Source: Sulfitobacter sp. SK012
GTDB taxonomy: Bacteria; Pseudomonadota; Alphaproteobacteria; Rhodobacterales; Rhodobacteraceae
Direction of reading: 5' to 3'
Length of the DNA stretch: 64,000 bases
Assembly (NCBI RefSeq): GCF_003352085.1
Contig: NZ_CP025804.1
Span: 4,588,001-4,652,000 of the forward strand
The position numbers and the translations under genes are program-made. The notes beneath the pieces were generated by a model, which saw only the letters and a program-made list of their open reading frames with translations, did not search any database and was not told where the DNA came from. Below, one piece after another: positions 57,339 to 64,000 of this stretch. Every line of letters begins with the position of its first letter. Within the stretch, counting starts at the first letter, position 1.

Positions 57339-57791
57339 GTGGAAATTGAACAATTCTTTGAAGATTACGAAGCGGGCGCGCAGCGCAAAACACTGGGCCG
57401 CACCATCACCGAGACAGATATTGTAGTACATGCCGGTCATACGGGCGACTTTTTCCCGCACCATATGGACGCAGAATTCTGCGCCACCCGGCCGTTTGGC
57501 CAGCGCATCGCACATGGCACAATGACCTTTGCGATTGGCGTAGGCTTGACCGCAACACAGATTAATCCACGCGCCTTTACCTACGGCTATGAACGTCTAC
57601 GGTTTCCCAATCCGGTCCATATCGGCGATACTATTCACACCGTCGTCACCATCGGCAACAAGTCCCCAGACCCAAAGCGCAAGGGATTTGGGCAAGTTGT
57701 CGAGGTCACAGAAACAAAGAAACAAGATGGCAACACGGTGATGTACTGCGAGCATATACTCTTGGTCGAAATGAAGGAGACAGGTGCATGA
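57339..57791 (+). CDS. MaoC-like acyl dehydratase, second copy
   Basis: 150 residues from GTG 57339, with GAGGAG 7 nt upstream; earlier in-frame codons (from 57282) lie in the AT-rich promoter. Hot-dog motifs: [56 protein letters not shown] and [20 protein letters not shown]. It overlaps the Gfo/Idh gene by 4 nt. Two different MaoC copies flank the promoter and may form a heterodimer. Confidence 0.9.
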   Translation: MEIEQFFEDYEAGAQRKTLGRTITETDIVVHAGHTGDFFPHHMDAEFCATRPFGQRIAHGTMTFAIGVGLTATQINPRAFTYGYERLRFPNPVHIGDTIHTVVTIGNKSPDPKRKGFGQVVEVTETKKQDGNTVMYCEHILLVEMKETGA

Positions 57792-58852
57792 TGACGGACC
57801 TGACACAAAGCTGGCCCGCACCAAGTGCGCCAAAACCTATCGTCATCATCGGAGCGGGAGGTATTGTCCGTGACGCGCATATGCCAGCCTATGCAAAAGC
57901 AGGTCTGACAGTGACCGGCGTAACCGATCTGGACGCCGAGCGCGCCAATAGTCTGGCGTCCGATCACAACATTCCAAATGTCTACGCTAGCGTCCAAGAC
58001 GCCGCCGCCGCTGGTGGCACTGATGTGGTTTATGATATCGCGGTCCCTCCGCACGCGATTGCGCCGATATTGCGCGATCTACCTGACGGAGCAGCGATGC
58101 TGATCCAAAAACCCATGGGTGCCGATCTGGTCCAAGCCCGCGAGATTAGACAGATATGTCGCGACAAAGGACTAAAGGCTGCAGTCAACTTTCAGCTGCG
58201 ATTTTCACCCATGATGATGGCTGCTCGGGGCGCGATTGCGTCGGGGCTTATCGGAGAACTGCTCGAAATCGAGGTGCATCTGAACATCTTTACTCCTTGG
58301 ACGCTGTTCCCCTTCTTAATTCCGATGGAGCGGGTCGAAATCGCAGTCCACTCCATTCACTATTTGGATACAATTCGCGCCTTGGCAGGCAATCCTGACG
58401 CGGTTTTTGCGCGCTCTATGCGTGACCCTCGCGCGGCGGATTTCGCACAAACACGCACCTCAGTTATTTTGGATTACGGCGATACACTGCGCGGCACGAT
58501 GTCGATCAATCACAACCACCAGGCAGGACGCAAATTTCAATCCGCTTGGTTTCGCGTTGAAGGCACGACAGGTGTCATGATGATAAAACTGGGCGTGTGC
58601 TTTGACTATCCCAACGGAGAAGCAGACGAGCTTTGGTTCTGCAAAAACGGAGGCGACTGGGAACAGATCGCGCTAGAAGGCGGCTGGTTCATCGAAAGCT
58701 TCATGGGAACTATGCGCAATGTTCAACGGTTTGATGCTGGGGAAGACAACCATCTTTTTGCCGGGGTTGAGGACGCCTATCAAACGATGGCACTGGTCGA
58801 GGCCTGCTTTGACAGCATGAAAACCCCTGGAACCCCACTCAATCTTGGCTAG
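57788..58852 (+). CDS. Gfo/Idh/MocA family oxidoreductase
   Basis: 354 residues. N-terminal Rossmann [20 protein letters not shown], then [15 protein letters not shown] (the E-K-P-type motif with Q-K-P here) and the C-terminal alpha/beta domain. Members oxidise sugars or inositols with NAD(P). It could perform the first sugar oxidation in the pathway. It is coupled to the second MaoC gene by ATGA, and its end overlaps the convergent IclR gene by 4 nt. Confidence 0.9.
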   Translation: MMTDLTQSWPAPSAPKPIVIIGAGGIVRDAHMPAYAKAGLTVTGVTDLDAERANSLASDHNIPNVYASVQDAAAAGGTDVVYDIAVPPHAIAPILRDLPDGAAMLIQKPMGADLVQAREIRQICRDKGLKAAVNFQLRFSPMMMAARGAIASGLIGELLEIEVHLNIFTPWTLFPFLIPMERVEIAVHSIHYLDTIRALAGNPDAVFARSMRDPRAADFAQTRTSVILDYGDTLRGTMSINHNHQAGRKFQSAWFRVEGTTGVMMIKLGVCFDYPNGEADELWFCKNGGDWEQIALEGGWFIESFMGTMRNVQRFDAGEDNHLFAGVEDAYQTMALVEACFDSMKTPGTPLNLG

Positions 58853-59613
58853 TAACTTCCGCCAAGGCTCTTGCTGATTTTTCCGGCTGTCTCAACAAGT
58901 GCATTCTTGCAGTCTTCAAAGGTGACCTGATCGCCAAAACGCTCAATATGCGGGATGGTCAACGCCGCGGTCGCATGGCCTGCGTGATCAAATATAGGGA
59001 CCGAGATGTTTACGACGCCCCTGACCACAAAACTATCGCGCACCTCTAATCCGGTCGCCTTAATCTGCTCAAGCTCTGCGATAATTTGACTTGCTTTGCT
59101 GTCGCTAGGGACAGGTACATCCTTCATCAATTGTGCCACGTCCGCCTTGGGCAAATAAGCCATAATTACGCGCCCTGAAGACGCCTCCCAAAGTTCAATC
59201 TTGGCCCCTAACCGAACTGACAGCACATTATTGCCGGGGGAATTCGTCTGCCCAACCACCAAGATGCCATCGCCACTTAAGATCGCTAGATGAACAGACT
59301 GATTGGTAACCCGTGTCAATTCGCGCATCTTAGGTTCAGCCGCTGCTGTTAGTCGGCCCACAATCGGGATGCGGTGGGCAATTTCAAACACAAATGTAGT
59401 CAACAGATATCGATCCGACACTGGGTCTTGAGCCACGTAGCCGCGCTCTTGCAAAACCATCAACATCCGGAAAATTTCGCCCACGGACCGATTCAGCGCG
59501 CGGGCAATCTCCGATTGGGTCAATCCAATGTCGTGTTGCGACAGCAACTCGATGATATCGAGGCCCTTTTCCAATGCCGGCGCCGAATAGGTTGGGTTCA
59601 CTTTTTTGGTCAT
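58849..59613 (-). CDS. IclR family transcriptional regulator
   Basis: 254 residues. N-terminal winged helix (ALEKGLDIIELLSQHDIGLT QSEIARALNRSVGEIFRML) and the effector domain (SSGRVIMAYLP, RDSFVVRGVVNISVPIFDHA, LTIPHIERFG). It sits at the end of the sugar cluster and very probably represses or activates both transcription units. A motif at 59620 near its own start recurs in the divergent promoter at 57286. Confidence 0.92.
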   Translation of the reverse strand: MTKKVNPTYSAPALEKGLDIIELLSQHDIGLTQSEIARALNRSVGEIFRMLMVLQERGYVAQDPVSDRYLLTTFVFEIAHRIPIVGRLTAAAEPKMRELTRVTNQSVHLAILSGDGILVVGQTNSPGNNVLSVRLGAKIELWEASSGRVIMAYLPKADVAQLMKDVPVPSDSKASQIIAELEQIKATGLEVRDSFVVRGVVNISVPIFDHAGHATAALTIPHIERFGDQVTFEDCKNALVETAGKISKSLGGSY

Positions 59614-59910
59614 CTACATAAGTTATTCGATTATGAGCGATGTTTCCATTGCAACAATTCAATTTCCCGTCTGTCCCAAAAACGCGAGCTTTCAGAAATT
59701 TGGCGACCTTCCTGGGTAAACTCTTTTTCAAGAGATGACTTGAAATTGGGCATGTTGGCAAGGCCCTCGGTATCAGCAGAGCACCTTGTCCAGGCTTGCT
59801 CAAGTCCGAATTCAGATGGCTGAATGGAATGTCGAATCCTAGGTTTCGGGACCATAAGAGCGCGGGCAGCTTTCATGCGAGCGCCGCATTGTCCTCAAGC
59901 CAAAACATTC

Positions 59911-60813
59911 TTATTTTTTCAGTGTCTTCCATCGTCGATGCACCCAAAGCCACTGCTCCATATGCGCACGAACTTGGCGTTCCAGGCTGTCATTGAGGGC
60001 CTGGGTCATCCCCTCAGGGTCCGCATGCGGGATCGGCGCTTCCACCACTATTTCAAAGGTCATGCCGTCAGAATTTCTCAGCCCGTAGCAAGGGATCAGC
60101 AGCGCGTCGTAGCGCAGAGCAAGCTCCGCTGCTGAAAGGGCCGTGTACGCGGTATGGCCAAAAAACTTCAGCGGAGCGCCCGCGCTCATGTGCTGGTCGA
60201 TCAAAAGCGCGATTGTGTTGCCTTGTTTGAGAAATTTCACCATCTGACCCATGCCGCGACGGCCGCGAAGAAAGAGTGGCGTGCCCACCTGACTAATGCG
60301 CGAAACGTAGAAATCATTGAAAATGCGATAGTTCATGCTGCGGTAAAGCCCGCCCACATTATGCCCCCGCTCGATCAACTTGGCGCGCGCAATATCATAG
60401 TTACCGACATGGCCCGAGACGATAATGATCGGGCGCCCCTCTTCGCGGGCAGCGTCAAGCGCCGCCATACCTTCTCCGGTCATAGGCGATTTGGCCGCCG
60501 TCGCGATCAGATCTTGAGGTGAAAACAATTCGGCGAGTGTCCTGCCAACTTGATCCGGCACAGCCCGTGCCATCTGCTGTTTTTGGATTTCAGGCATATC
60601 CGGAAAGATCATCGTGAGATTGTCGCGTACGCGCTTTGGGTACCCTAAGATCGGCCCGACGATCCGCGACATGGTCCATCCCATCATTGGAACGCGCCAA
60701 CGATACGGTAGGATCCCCAGCAACCTGATAACAGCGATCATCGCAAAACTAACAGCGGCATTCCAAGGATCGAATCCGCTCTCCTGCTTTTTTTCCTTGC
60801 TGGTCGTGGCCAT
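59911..60813 (-). CDS. Lysophospholipid/lauroyl acyltransferase (LpxL/HtrB-like)
   Basis: 300 residues from ATG 60813. Inner-membrane acyltransferase of the LpxL/LpxM type: catalytic IIIVSGHVGNYDIARAKL (H-x4-D), YRSMNYRIFNDFYVSRI, IALLIDQHMSAGAPLKFFG and the ending EQWLWVHRRWK. It adds a secondary acyl chain to lipid A or acts on a phospholipid. It stands alone on the minus strand. The in-frame extension to 60897 lacks a ribosome site. Confidence 0.9.
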   Translation of the reverse strand: MATTSKEKKQESGFDPWNAAVSFAMIAVIRLLGILPYRWRVPMMGWTMSRIVGPILGYPKRVRDNLTMIFPDMPEIQKQQMARAVPDQVGRTLAELFSPQDLIATAAKSPMTGEGMAALDAAREEGRPIIIVSGHVGNYDIARAKLIERGHNVGGLYRSMNYRIFNDFYVSRISQVGTPLFLRGRRGMGQMVKFLKQGNTIALLIDQHMSAGAPLKFFGHTAYTALSAAELALRYDALLIPCYGLRNSDGMTFEIVVEAPIPHADPEGMTQALNDSLERQVRAHMEQWLWVHRRWKTLKK

Positions 60814-61511
60814 AATATTTCCGTTATGTCTGCTTGCGTTTTGCTGTGATCTTTGAACCGCTTGGCAATTATGGGCAAGCACCCCAGCCCAGCGCAAAAA
60901 AATCTGCCTCGTAGCCTGCCCCGCTTACGATATTTCTCAAGGCCTCTAGCCCAACCTCTTAACACTCAAAGTTGTCTATACTCCGTTCTACCTGACATTC
61001 TTCAAGTAGAACGCCTTTTCCAGCAGTTTGTTGTTTTTTTTACCACAATCAAGCGTCCTAGGCTGGCTGTGCCAGACATAAGTTTTTGATGCACGGCCTA
61101 AGAGCGACTTCTGATTTAGCTACAGATTTTCGCGCATTTATGGATCATCGAAACATGGCCAGACAGACAAATGAATTTGGTCTCGCTCAGTTCCTGATAC
61201 TTAAACCCCCTTGCCACAAACAGCAGCTAGCCCAGTTGACGGACGACCCCGCTCTATCCTTGATCAACCGGGTTTGCCGGTTGGTCAGCGACCAGTCAGC
61301 GAGCGCGCCGAGAAGGCCTGCTCCTTCCAGGATGACACCGAAATTGTCGACCAGTGCATTAAGCTGAAGTTGCACCCCATTCTATGCTTCGCCCCTCTTG
61401 GTCGGACTAACGGAACTATCCATGTTTGACGGGTCGACCTCCACAATGCAAAGCAGACAATATCTCAATGAAACAGCTAATCCAGCAAAGTAACGGATTA
61501 CCTATCTACCT

Positions 61512-61541
61512 TTTTCATAGCTATCATTTTCATAGCTATCA
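61512..61541. repeat. Two tandem copies of a 15-bp unit
   Basis: TTTTCATAGCTATCA occurs twice in direct tandem. Each copy contains an internal ATAGCTAT palindrome, so the pair could bind a protein on one face of the helix. It could equally be a slippage duplication. Confidence 0.6.
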
Positions 61542-61753
61542 TAAGGTCTGATCAGGAGCGCAGCCTAGAAACACAGTCTGTCCAATGAAAGTTGCTGCGA
61601 TTCTTTCTGACCTTCGTGGCCTTCGCAATTTCTGGCTGCGATGACCGCATTGTTGATTGAGCCCTTGACCAAAAAATCAGTCTCTTACATCGCCATCGTG
61701 CACCCCAATTTCTTGAGGAACACTGGTCATTTCGCCTTTTCCTCGCCCAATAA

Positions 61754-61773
61754 ATTAATAAGCGCTAATTAAT
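61754..61773. promoter_or_regulatory. 20-bp inverted repeat, likely TetR operator
   Basis: ATTAATAAGC joined to GCTAATTAAT, matching at 9 of 10 arm positions with an AGCGCT centre. It ends 5 bp before the ATA codon at 61778 where the tetR coding frame appears to begin. The position suits autorepression. Confidence 0.5.
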
Positions 61774-61867
61774 AAATATACCCGCAACACAAACATCAAA
61801 ACGTGGCCGTCCGCCTCGCTCTAATCAACGGGCAACCCATGATCGTATTCTCGACGCTGCTCTTGAG

Positions 61868-62416
61868 GTGTTCTCTGAGCACGGGTTTGACGGGGCGACA
61901 GTCCGCCAAATTGCAGCAAAGGTCAGTGTCACTGATCCAGCGCTCTATTCCCATTTCAAAGGAAAGAAGGAGATTTTTGAAGCCCTCATGAGAGAGGCGG
62001 GTCCTGACCTTCTTGGGACCGTTGCTGGGGGTGTAGGGTTGGATCAGTTTCCGGCACAAATCGCGATCCCAAAAATGTTTGGCTCGATCGTCGAAGCTTG
62101 GACGGCACCGCGCGCCAGAGCCTTCATTTCACTCGTCTTGCGTATGGGGCCCGATGGCATTGGCAACGCATTAAAGGAGGTTTCAACGCAATTGCGACCC
62201 GTCTTTGACACGTGGCAAGCACGCGGCGAGTTGCGGGCTGACATCTCGGCTGAGGTTGCCATATGGCAGGTGATCGGCCCACTCTCAGCGCTCCGAATAA
62301 CCTACATGAATGGCGACGCGTCTTCGACTGACGTTGCACACGGCACAAAGCTCGCGCTTGCCCATCTTGACCTGATTACCCGCACTCTTACCAACACAAG
62401 GGGAGAGGTCACATGA
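61868..62416 (+). CDS. TetR/AcrR family regulator (start codon uncertain)
   Basis: 182 residues from GTG 61868. The HTH reads DGATVRQIAAKVSVTDPALY SHFKGKKEIFEALM. From GTG the first helix is incomplete. The same frame is open further upstream and supplies exactly the missing family start (PATQTSKRGRPPRSNQRATH, then DRILDAALEVF). That stretch begins with ATA at 61778 and has no ATG, GTG or TTG. Either ATA initiates (212 residues) or the gene lost its start. It overlaps the next gene by ATGA. Confidence 0.82.
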   Translation: MFSEHGFDGATVRQIAAKVSVTDPALYSHFKGKKEIFEALMREAGPDLLGTVAGGVGLDQFPAQIAIPKMFGSIVEAWTAPRARAFISLVLRMGPDGIGNALKEVSTQLRPVFDTWQARGELRADISAEVAIWQVIGPLSALRITYMNGDASSTDVAHGTKLALAHLDLITRTLTNTRGEVT

Positions 62417-63072
62417 ACGGTCACACCAATACGCTTCAAATCGTTGGCCCCAAAGATCAGTTCCCCAAAGTGACCCTGATGGAACCTGTTTCGTCCGGAT
62501 ACGTGATGCTCGCGCTTGAAGGTGATCACCGCCCGCCGATCGGGTTTTTCATCCAAAGCGGCCGTAAGACGCGTCTGATAGGCGACCTCAAAGCATTGGC
62601 GCAGTCGTTGTGGACCAAGCGCGACGTCCTTGATGTGTCTGTCTTTAAAGCGCTGATTGTGCCACCGGGGCGCGGCGCATTTTTGAAAAAACGTCCCAAT
62701 GTCGAAGTCGCGCGGTTCGACATCGTGATGCTAGTTGAATTCGGAAGCCTTGAGGCGGCTCAACGCGTCAGCGAGACGCCGCAATGGCAAGAAACCTTCG
62801 CTTCGGCCGAACAAAACTCCCACAAATCCGTCAACATTTCAGCAACAAACACCCGCCACATAGGGCCTGTCGATCACTCCCGCGATGGCGTTTTTCTGTT
62901 CAACTATTTCTATGCGGAAAGTTTGGACATCAACTTAAAGTTCTGGAATTACACCGCTGGTTGGCTTCAAGGCCAAACGGGCCACGATAACTCCACCGTC
63001 CTTTTGCCGCACGAAGCGTCCAAACTGCCCTACACAATCATCAATCATTGTAGGTGGGATCGGTTGAGTTAA
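62413..63072 (+). CDS. Uncharacterised protein coupled to TetR
   Basis: 219 residues, soluble, no signal peptide. A middle stretch, FDIVMLVEFGSLEAAQRVSE TPQWQE, resembles the ferredoxin-like strand-helix pattern of dimeric alpha-beta barrel (EthD/ABM-type) proteins. The C-terminal part (FLFNYFYAESLDINLKFWNY) repeats a similar theme, so two such domains are possible. The start overlaps the TetR stop (ATGA), and TetR probably controls it. I do not assign a function. Confidence 0.72.
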   Translation: MNGHTNTLQIVGPKDQFPKVTLMEPVSSGYVMLALEGDHRPPIGFFIQSGRKTRLIGDLKALAQSLWTKRDVLDVSVFKALIVPPGRGAFLKKRPNVEVARFDIVMLVEFGSLEAAQRVSETPQWQETFASAEQNSHKSVNISATNTRHIGPVDHSRDGVFLFNYFYAESLDINLKFWNYTAGWLQGQTGHDNSTVLLPHEASKLPYTIINHCRWDRLS

Positions 63073-64000
63073 GCCGCCAGATAACTTTCTCATACGCCTT
63101 GGCTGAGACCCCAGGTGAGTGTAGCTATTGCGAAGAGGAGCGCGAGCATGTCGCTCCGTTCGACAATATCGCTGAGTTTATTGGTGAACGCATGGGCGCA
63201 TTCTACGGCCGTGCGGTAGATCAACTCCCCTACATTACCCGCGAGGGCGGGTATCAAGGCCGGCACGAGGACACATACGATTGTCTGCTAGGGTCTATCG
63301 GCATTGCCATTAACTCAAAGCGGCCAAAGTTGCTGACAGATGACCTGGTTTCTAATATTCGCGACGATGCATGGTGCGATGCATGGTGCGATTACGACTG
63401 GCTGTCACTCGATATAGATCAAAGTCTCCAATCTAGCTGGAAGCAGTTCTGTCACGTGACCAAGGGCCAGAGACGGTTTTTCTTCCATCACATAGGCGAA
63501 CCTGAGACTTCCCACCCCGATGAGCGCTCAATTTTCGGGTTTCTCAATGAACTCGCCACATTGATTGAGGCGCGCGGATTGATACAAACGCTACCCAAAG
63601 GAACATCTTTCTACAGAGCACGCCAAAACAAAAATAGCGACGGCTGGTCAGCGGCACTGGAACTAGGGCCGCCTCCTGTAGAGGTGTCTTTGCAGTCGAA
63701 CAGAATGAATCCGCCCGGCATTCCGATGTTCTATGGGGCGGATACGACCGATCTCGCCGTTGCGGAAACCCGACAAATCGATGTAACAGTCGGCCGGTTC
63801 GAAACGAACAGGCTAATCCGCGTTGTTGATTTGGCTAACCTGCCACCCGTTCCAGGATTCTTCTCCGAGGCCACGCGAGAACACTTACAGACGTTAGAAT
63901 TCTTGCACAGCCTTTCAGAAACTATGGCGGAGCCCGTCGCACAGAATAACAGCGTCAATGTCGACTACATTCCCACGCAGATTCTAACCGAGTTTCTCCG
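63054..64000 (+). CDS. HEPN/RES domain protein, 3' end outside window
   Basis: The frame is open from GTG 63054 to the last base (over 315 residues). It contains ECSYCEEEREHVAPFDNIAE, FYGRAVDQLPYITREGGYQG, CDYDWLSLDIDQSLQSSWKQ FC and later FYRARQNK with FYGADTTDLAVAETR. These match HEPN/RES N-terminal-1 proteins with a RES domain, a fold that in ParT/MbcT toxins degrades NAD+. The N-terminus lacks the first CxxC usual before the CSYC pair, and four residues (DAWC) are duplicated. The GTG overlaps the previous gene. No antitoxin is seen upstream. Confidence 0.78.
   Translation, partial: MGSVELSRQITFSYALAETPGECSYCEEEREHVAPFDNIAEFIGERMGAFYGRAVDQLPYITREGGYQGRHEDTYDCLLGSIGIAINSKRPKLLTDDLVSNIRDDAWCDAWCDYDWLSLDIDQSLQSSWKQFCHVTKGQRRFFFHHIGEPETSHPDERSIFGFLNELATLIEARGLIQTLPKGTSFYRARQNKNSDGWSAALELGPPPVEVSLQSNRMNPPGIPMFYGADTTDLAVAETRQIDVTVGRFETNRLIRVVDLANLPPVPGFFSEATREHLQTLEFLHSLSETMAEPVAQNNSVNVDYIPTQILTEFL
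63366..63389. repeat. In-frame 12-bp tandem duplication in the RES gene
   Basis: GATGCATGGTGC occurs twice in tandem and encodes DAWC-DAWC where the family has a single D-x-W-C before DYDW. It keeps the frame. It is a recent slippage event in the N-terminal helical domain. Confidence 0.85.

Larger units (their letters stand above)
60814..61777. other. Long intergenic stretch, no gene supported
   Basis: 964 bp. Several short open frames (for example 61086-61367 plus, 61187-61375 minus) overlap each other and show no family signal. A 15-bp tandem duplication lies at 61512-61541, and an inverted repeat ends the stretch at 61754-61773. The region may be a decayed gene or an old insertion site. 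Confidence 0.4.

Noticed and set aside
59631..59876. 81-codon minus-strand open frame between the IclR and LpxL-like genes
   Set aside because: No ribosome site before its ATG and no family character. It may be real but cannot be supported from sequence alone.

Overview
The window looks like a chromosome segment of a marine alphaproteobacterium of the Rhodobacterales (Roseobacter group). This is inferred from gene content and protein style: a glgC-glgA-glgX-pgm-glgP run, a dapF-mtaB pair, GlxA, LysE and DUF2306 accessory genes, sugar-acid ABC operons and moderate GC. No rRNA is present to fix the genus.

Layout. 1-8.1 kb: glycogen synthesis and breakdown (glgC 3' end, glgA, glgX, pgm, a remnant of a GH13 enzyme, glgP). 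8.1-14.8 kb: a GlxA-type regulator divergent from an MFS transporter, an alpha-glucosidase, a LysE exporter, and a LytTR regulator divergent from a DUF2306 protein. 15.03-25.65 kb: a genomic island inserted in the 3' end of a tRNA-Lys gene. It is bounded by 71-bp direct repeats and has a tyrosine recombinase next to the left repeat. 25.6-30.3 kb: the intact tRNA-Lys, dapF, mtaB, a Crp/Fnr regulator, a structured non-coding stretch and an APH-like kinase. 30.5-42.7 kb: small regulator/membrane-protein units (AraC, MarR, ArsR), a multicopper oxidase with a pseudoazurin-like cupredoxin, an MDR dehydrogenase, a LysR regulator divergent from an MBL-fold protein, and a siderophore-interacting protein. 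42.9-59.6 kb: a 16-gene catabolic operon on the minus strand, a divergent two-gene unit and an IclR regulator. 59.9-64 kb: a LpxL/HtrB-like acyltransferase, a TetR pair and a partial HEPN/RES protein.

The most striking system is the island cargo (about 17.9-24.4 kb). Seven tightly spaced or overlapping genes resemble the Gram-positive dlt (D-alanylation) machinery in a Gram-negative setting. They encode an adenylation enzyme with an N-terminal OmpR-type winged-helix-like domain, a second adenylation enzyme fused to a carrier-protein domain, two single-pass membrane microproteins, a DltB-like MBOAT and a DltD-like SGNH protein. A small unknown ORF precedes them. The 45-residue microprotein between MBOAT and SGNH ends in the hexapeptide FRYLNL. 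This fits the F-x-Y-x-x-[F/L] C-terminal acyl-shuttle motif known from DltX. I infer a complete pathway: activate an acid, load it on a carrier, pass it through the MBOAT to the microprotein tyrosine, then to the SGNH serine, then to an unknown envelope polymer.

The large operon reads as a non-phosphorylative pathway for a deoxy-sugar or sugar acid (L-fucose/L-rhamnose type). It has an ABC importer, an L-rhamnose-mutarotase-like protein, a lactonase-like amidohydrolase, two enolase-superfamily dehydratases, a split UxaA-type dehydratase, an SDR, a FAH-family hydrolase and an RraA-type aldolase. A CoA-transferase, a MaoC hydratase and a leaderless solute-binding-protein homologue are translationally coupled at its 5' end.
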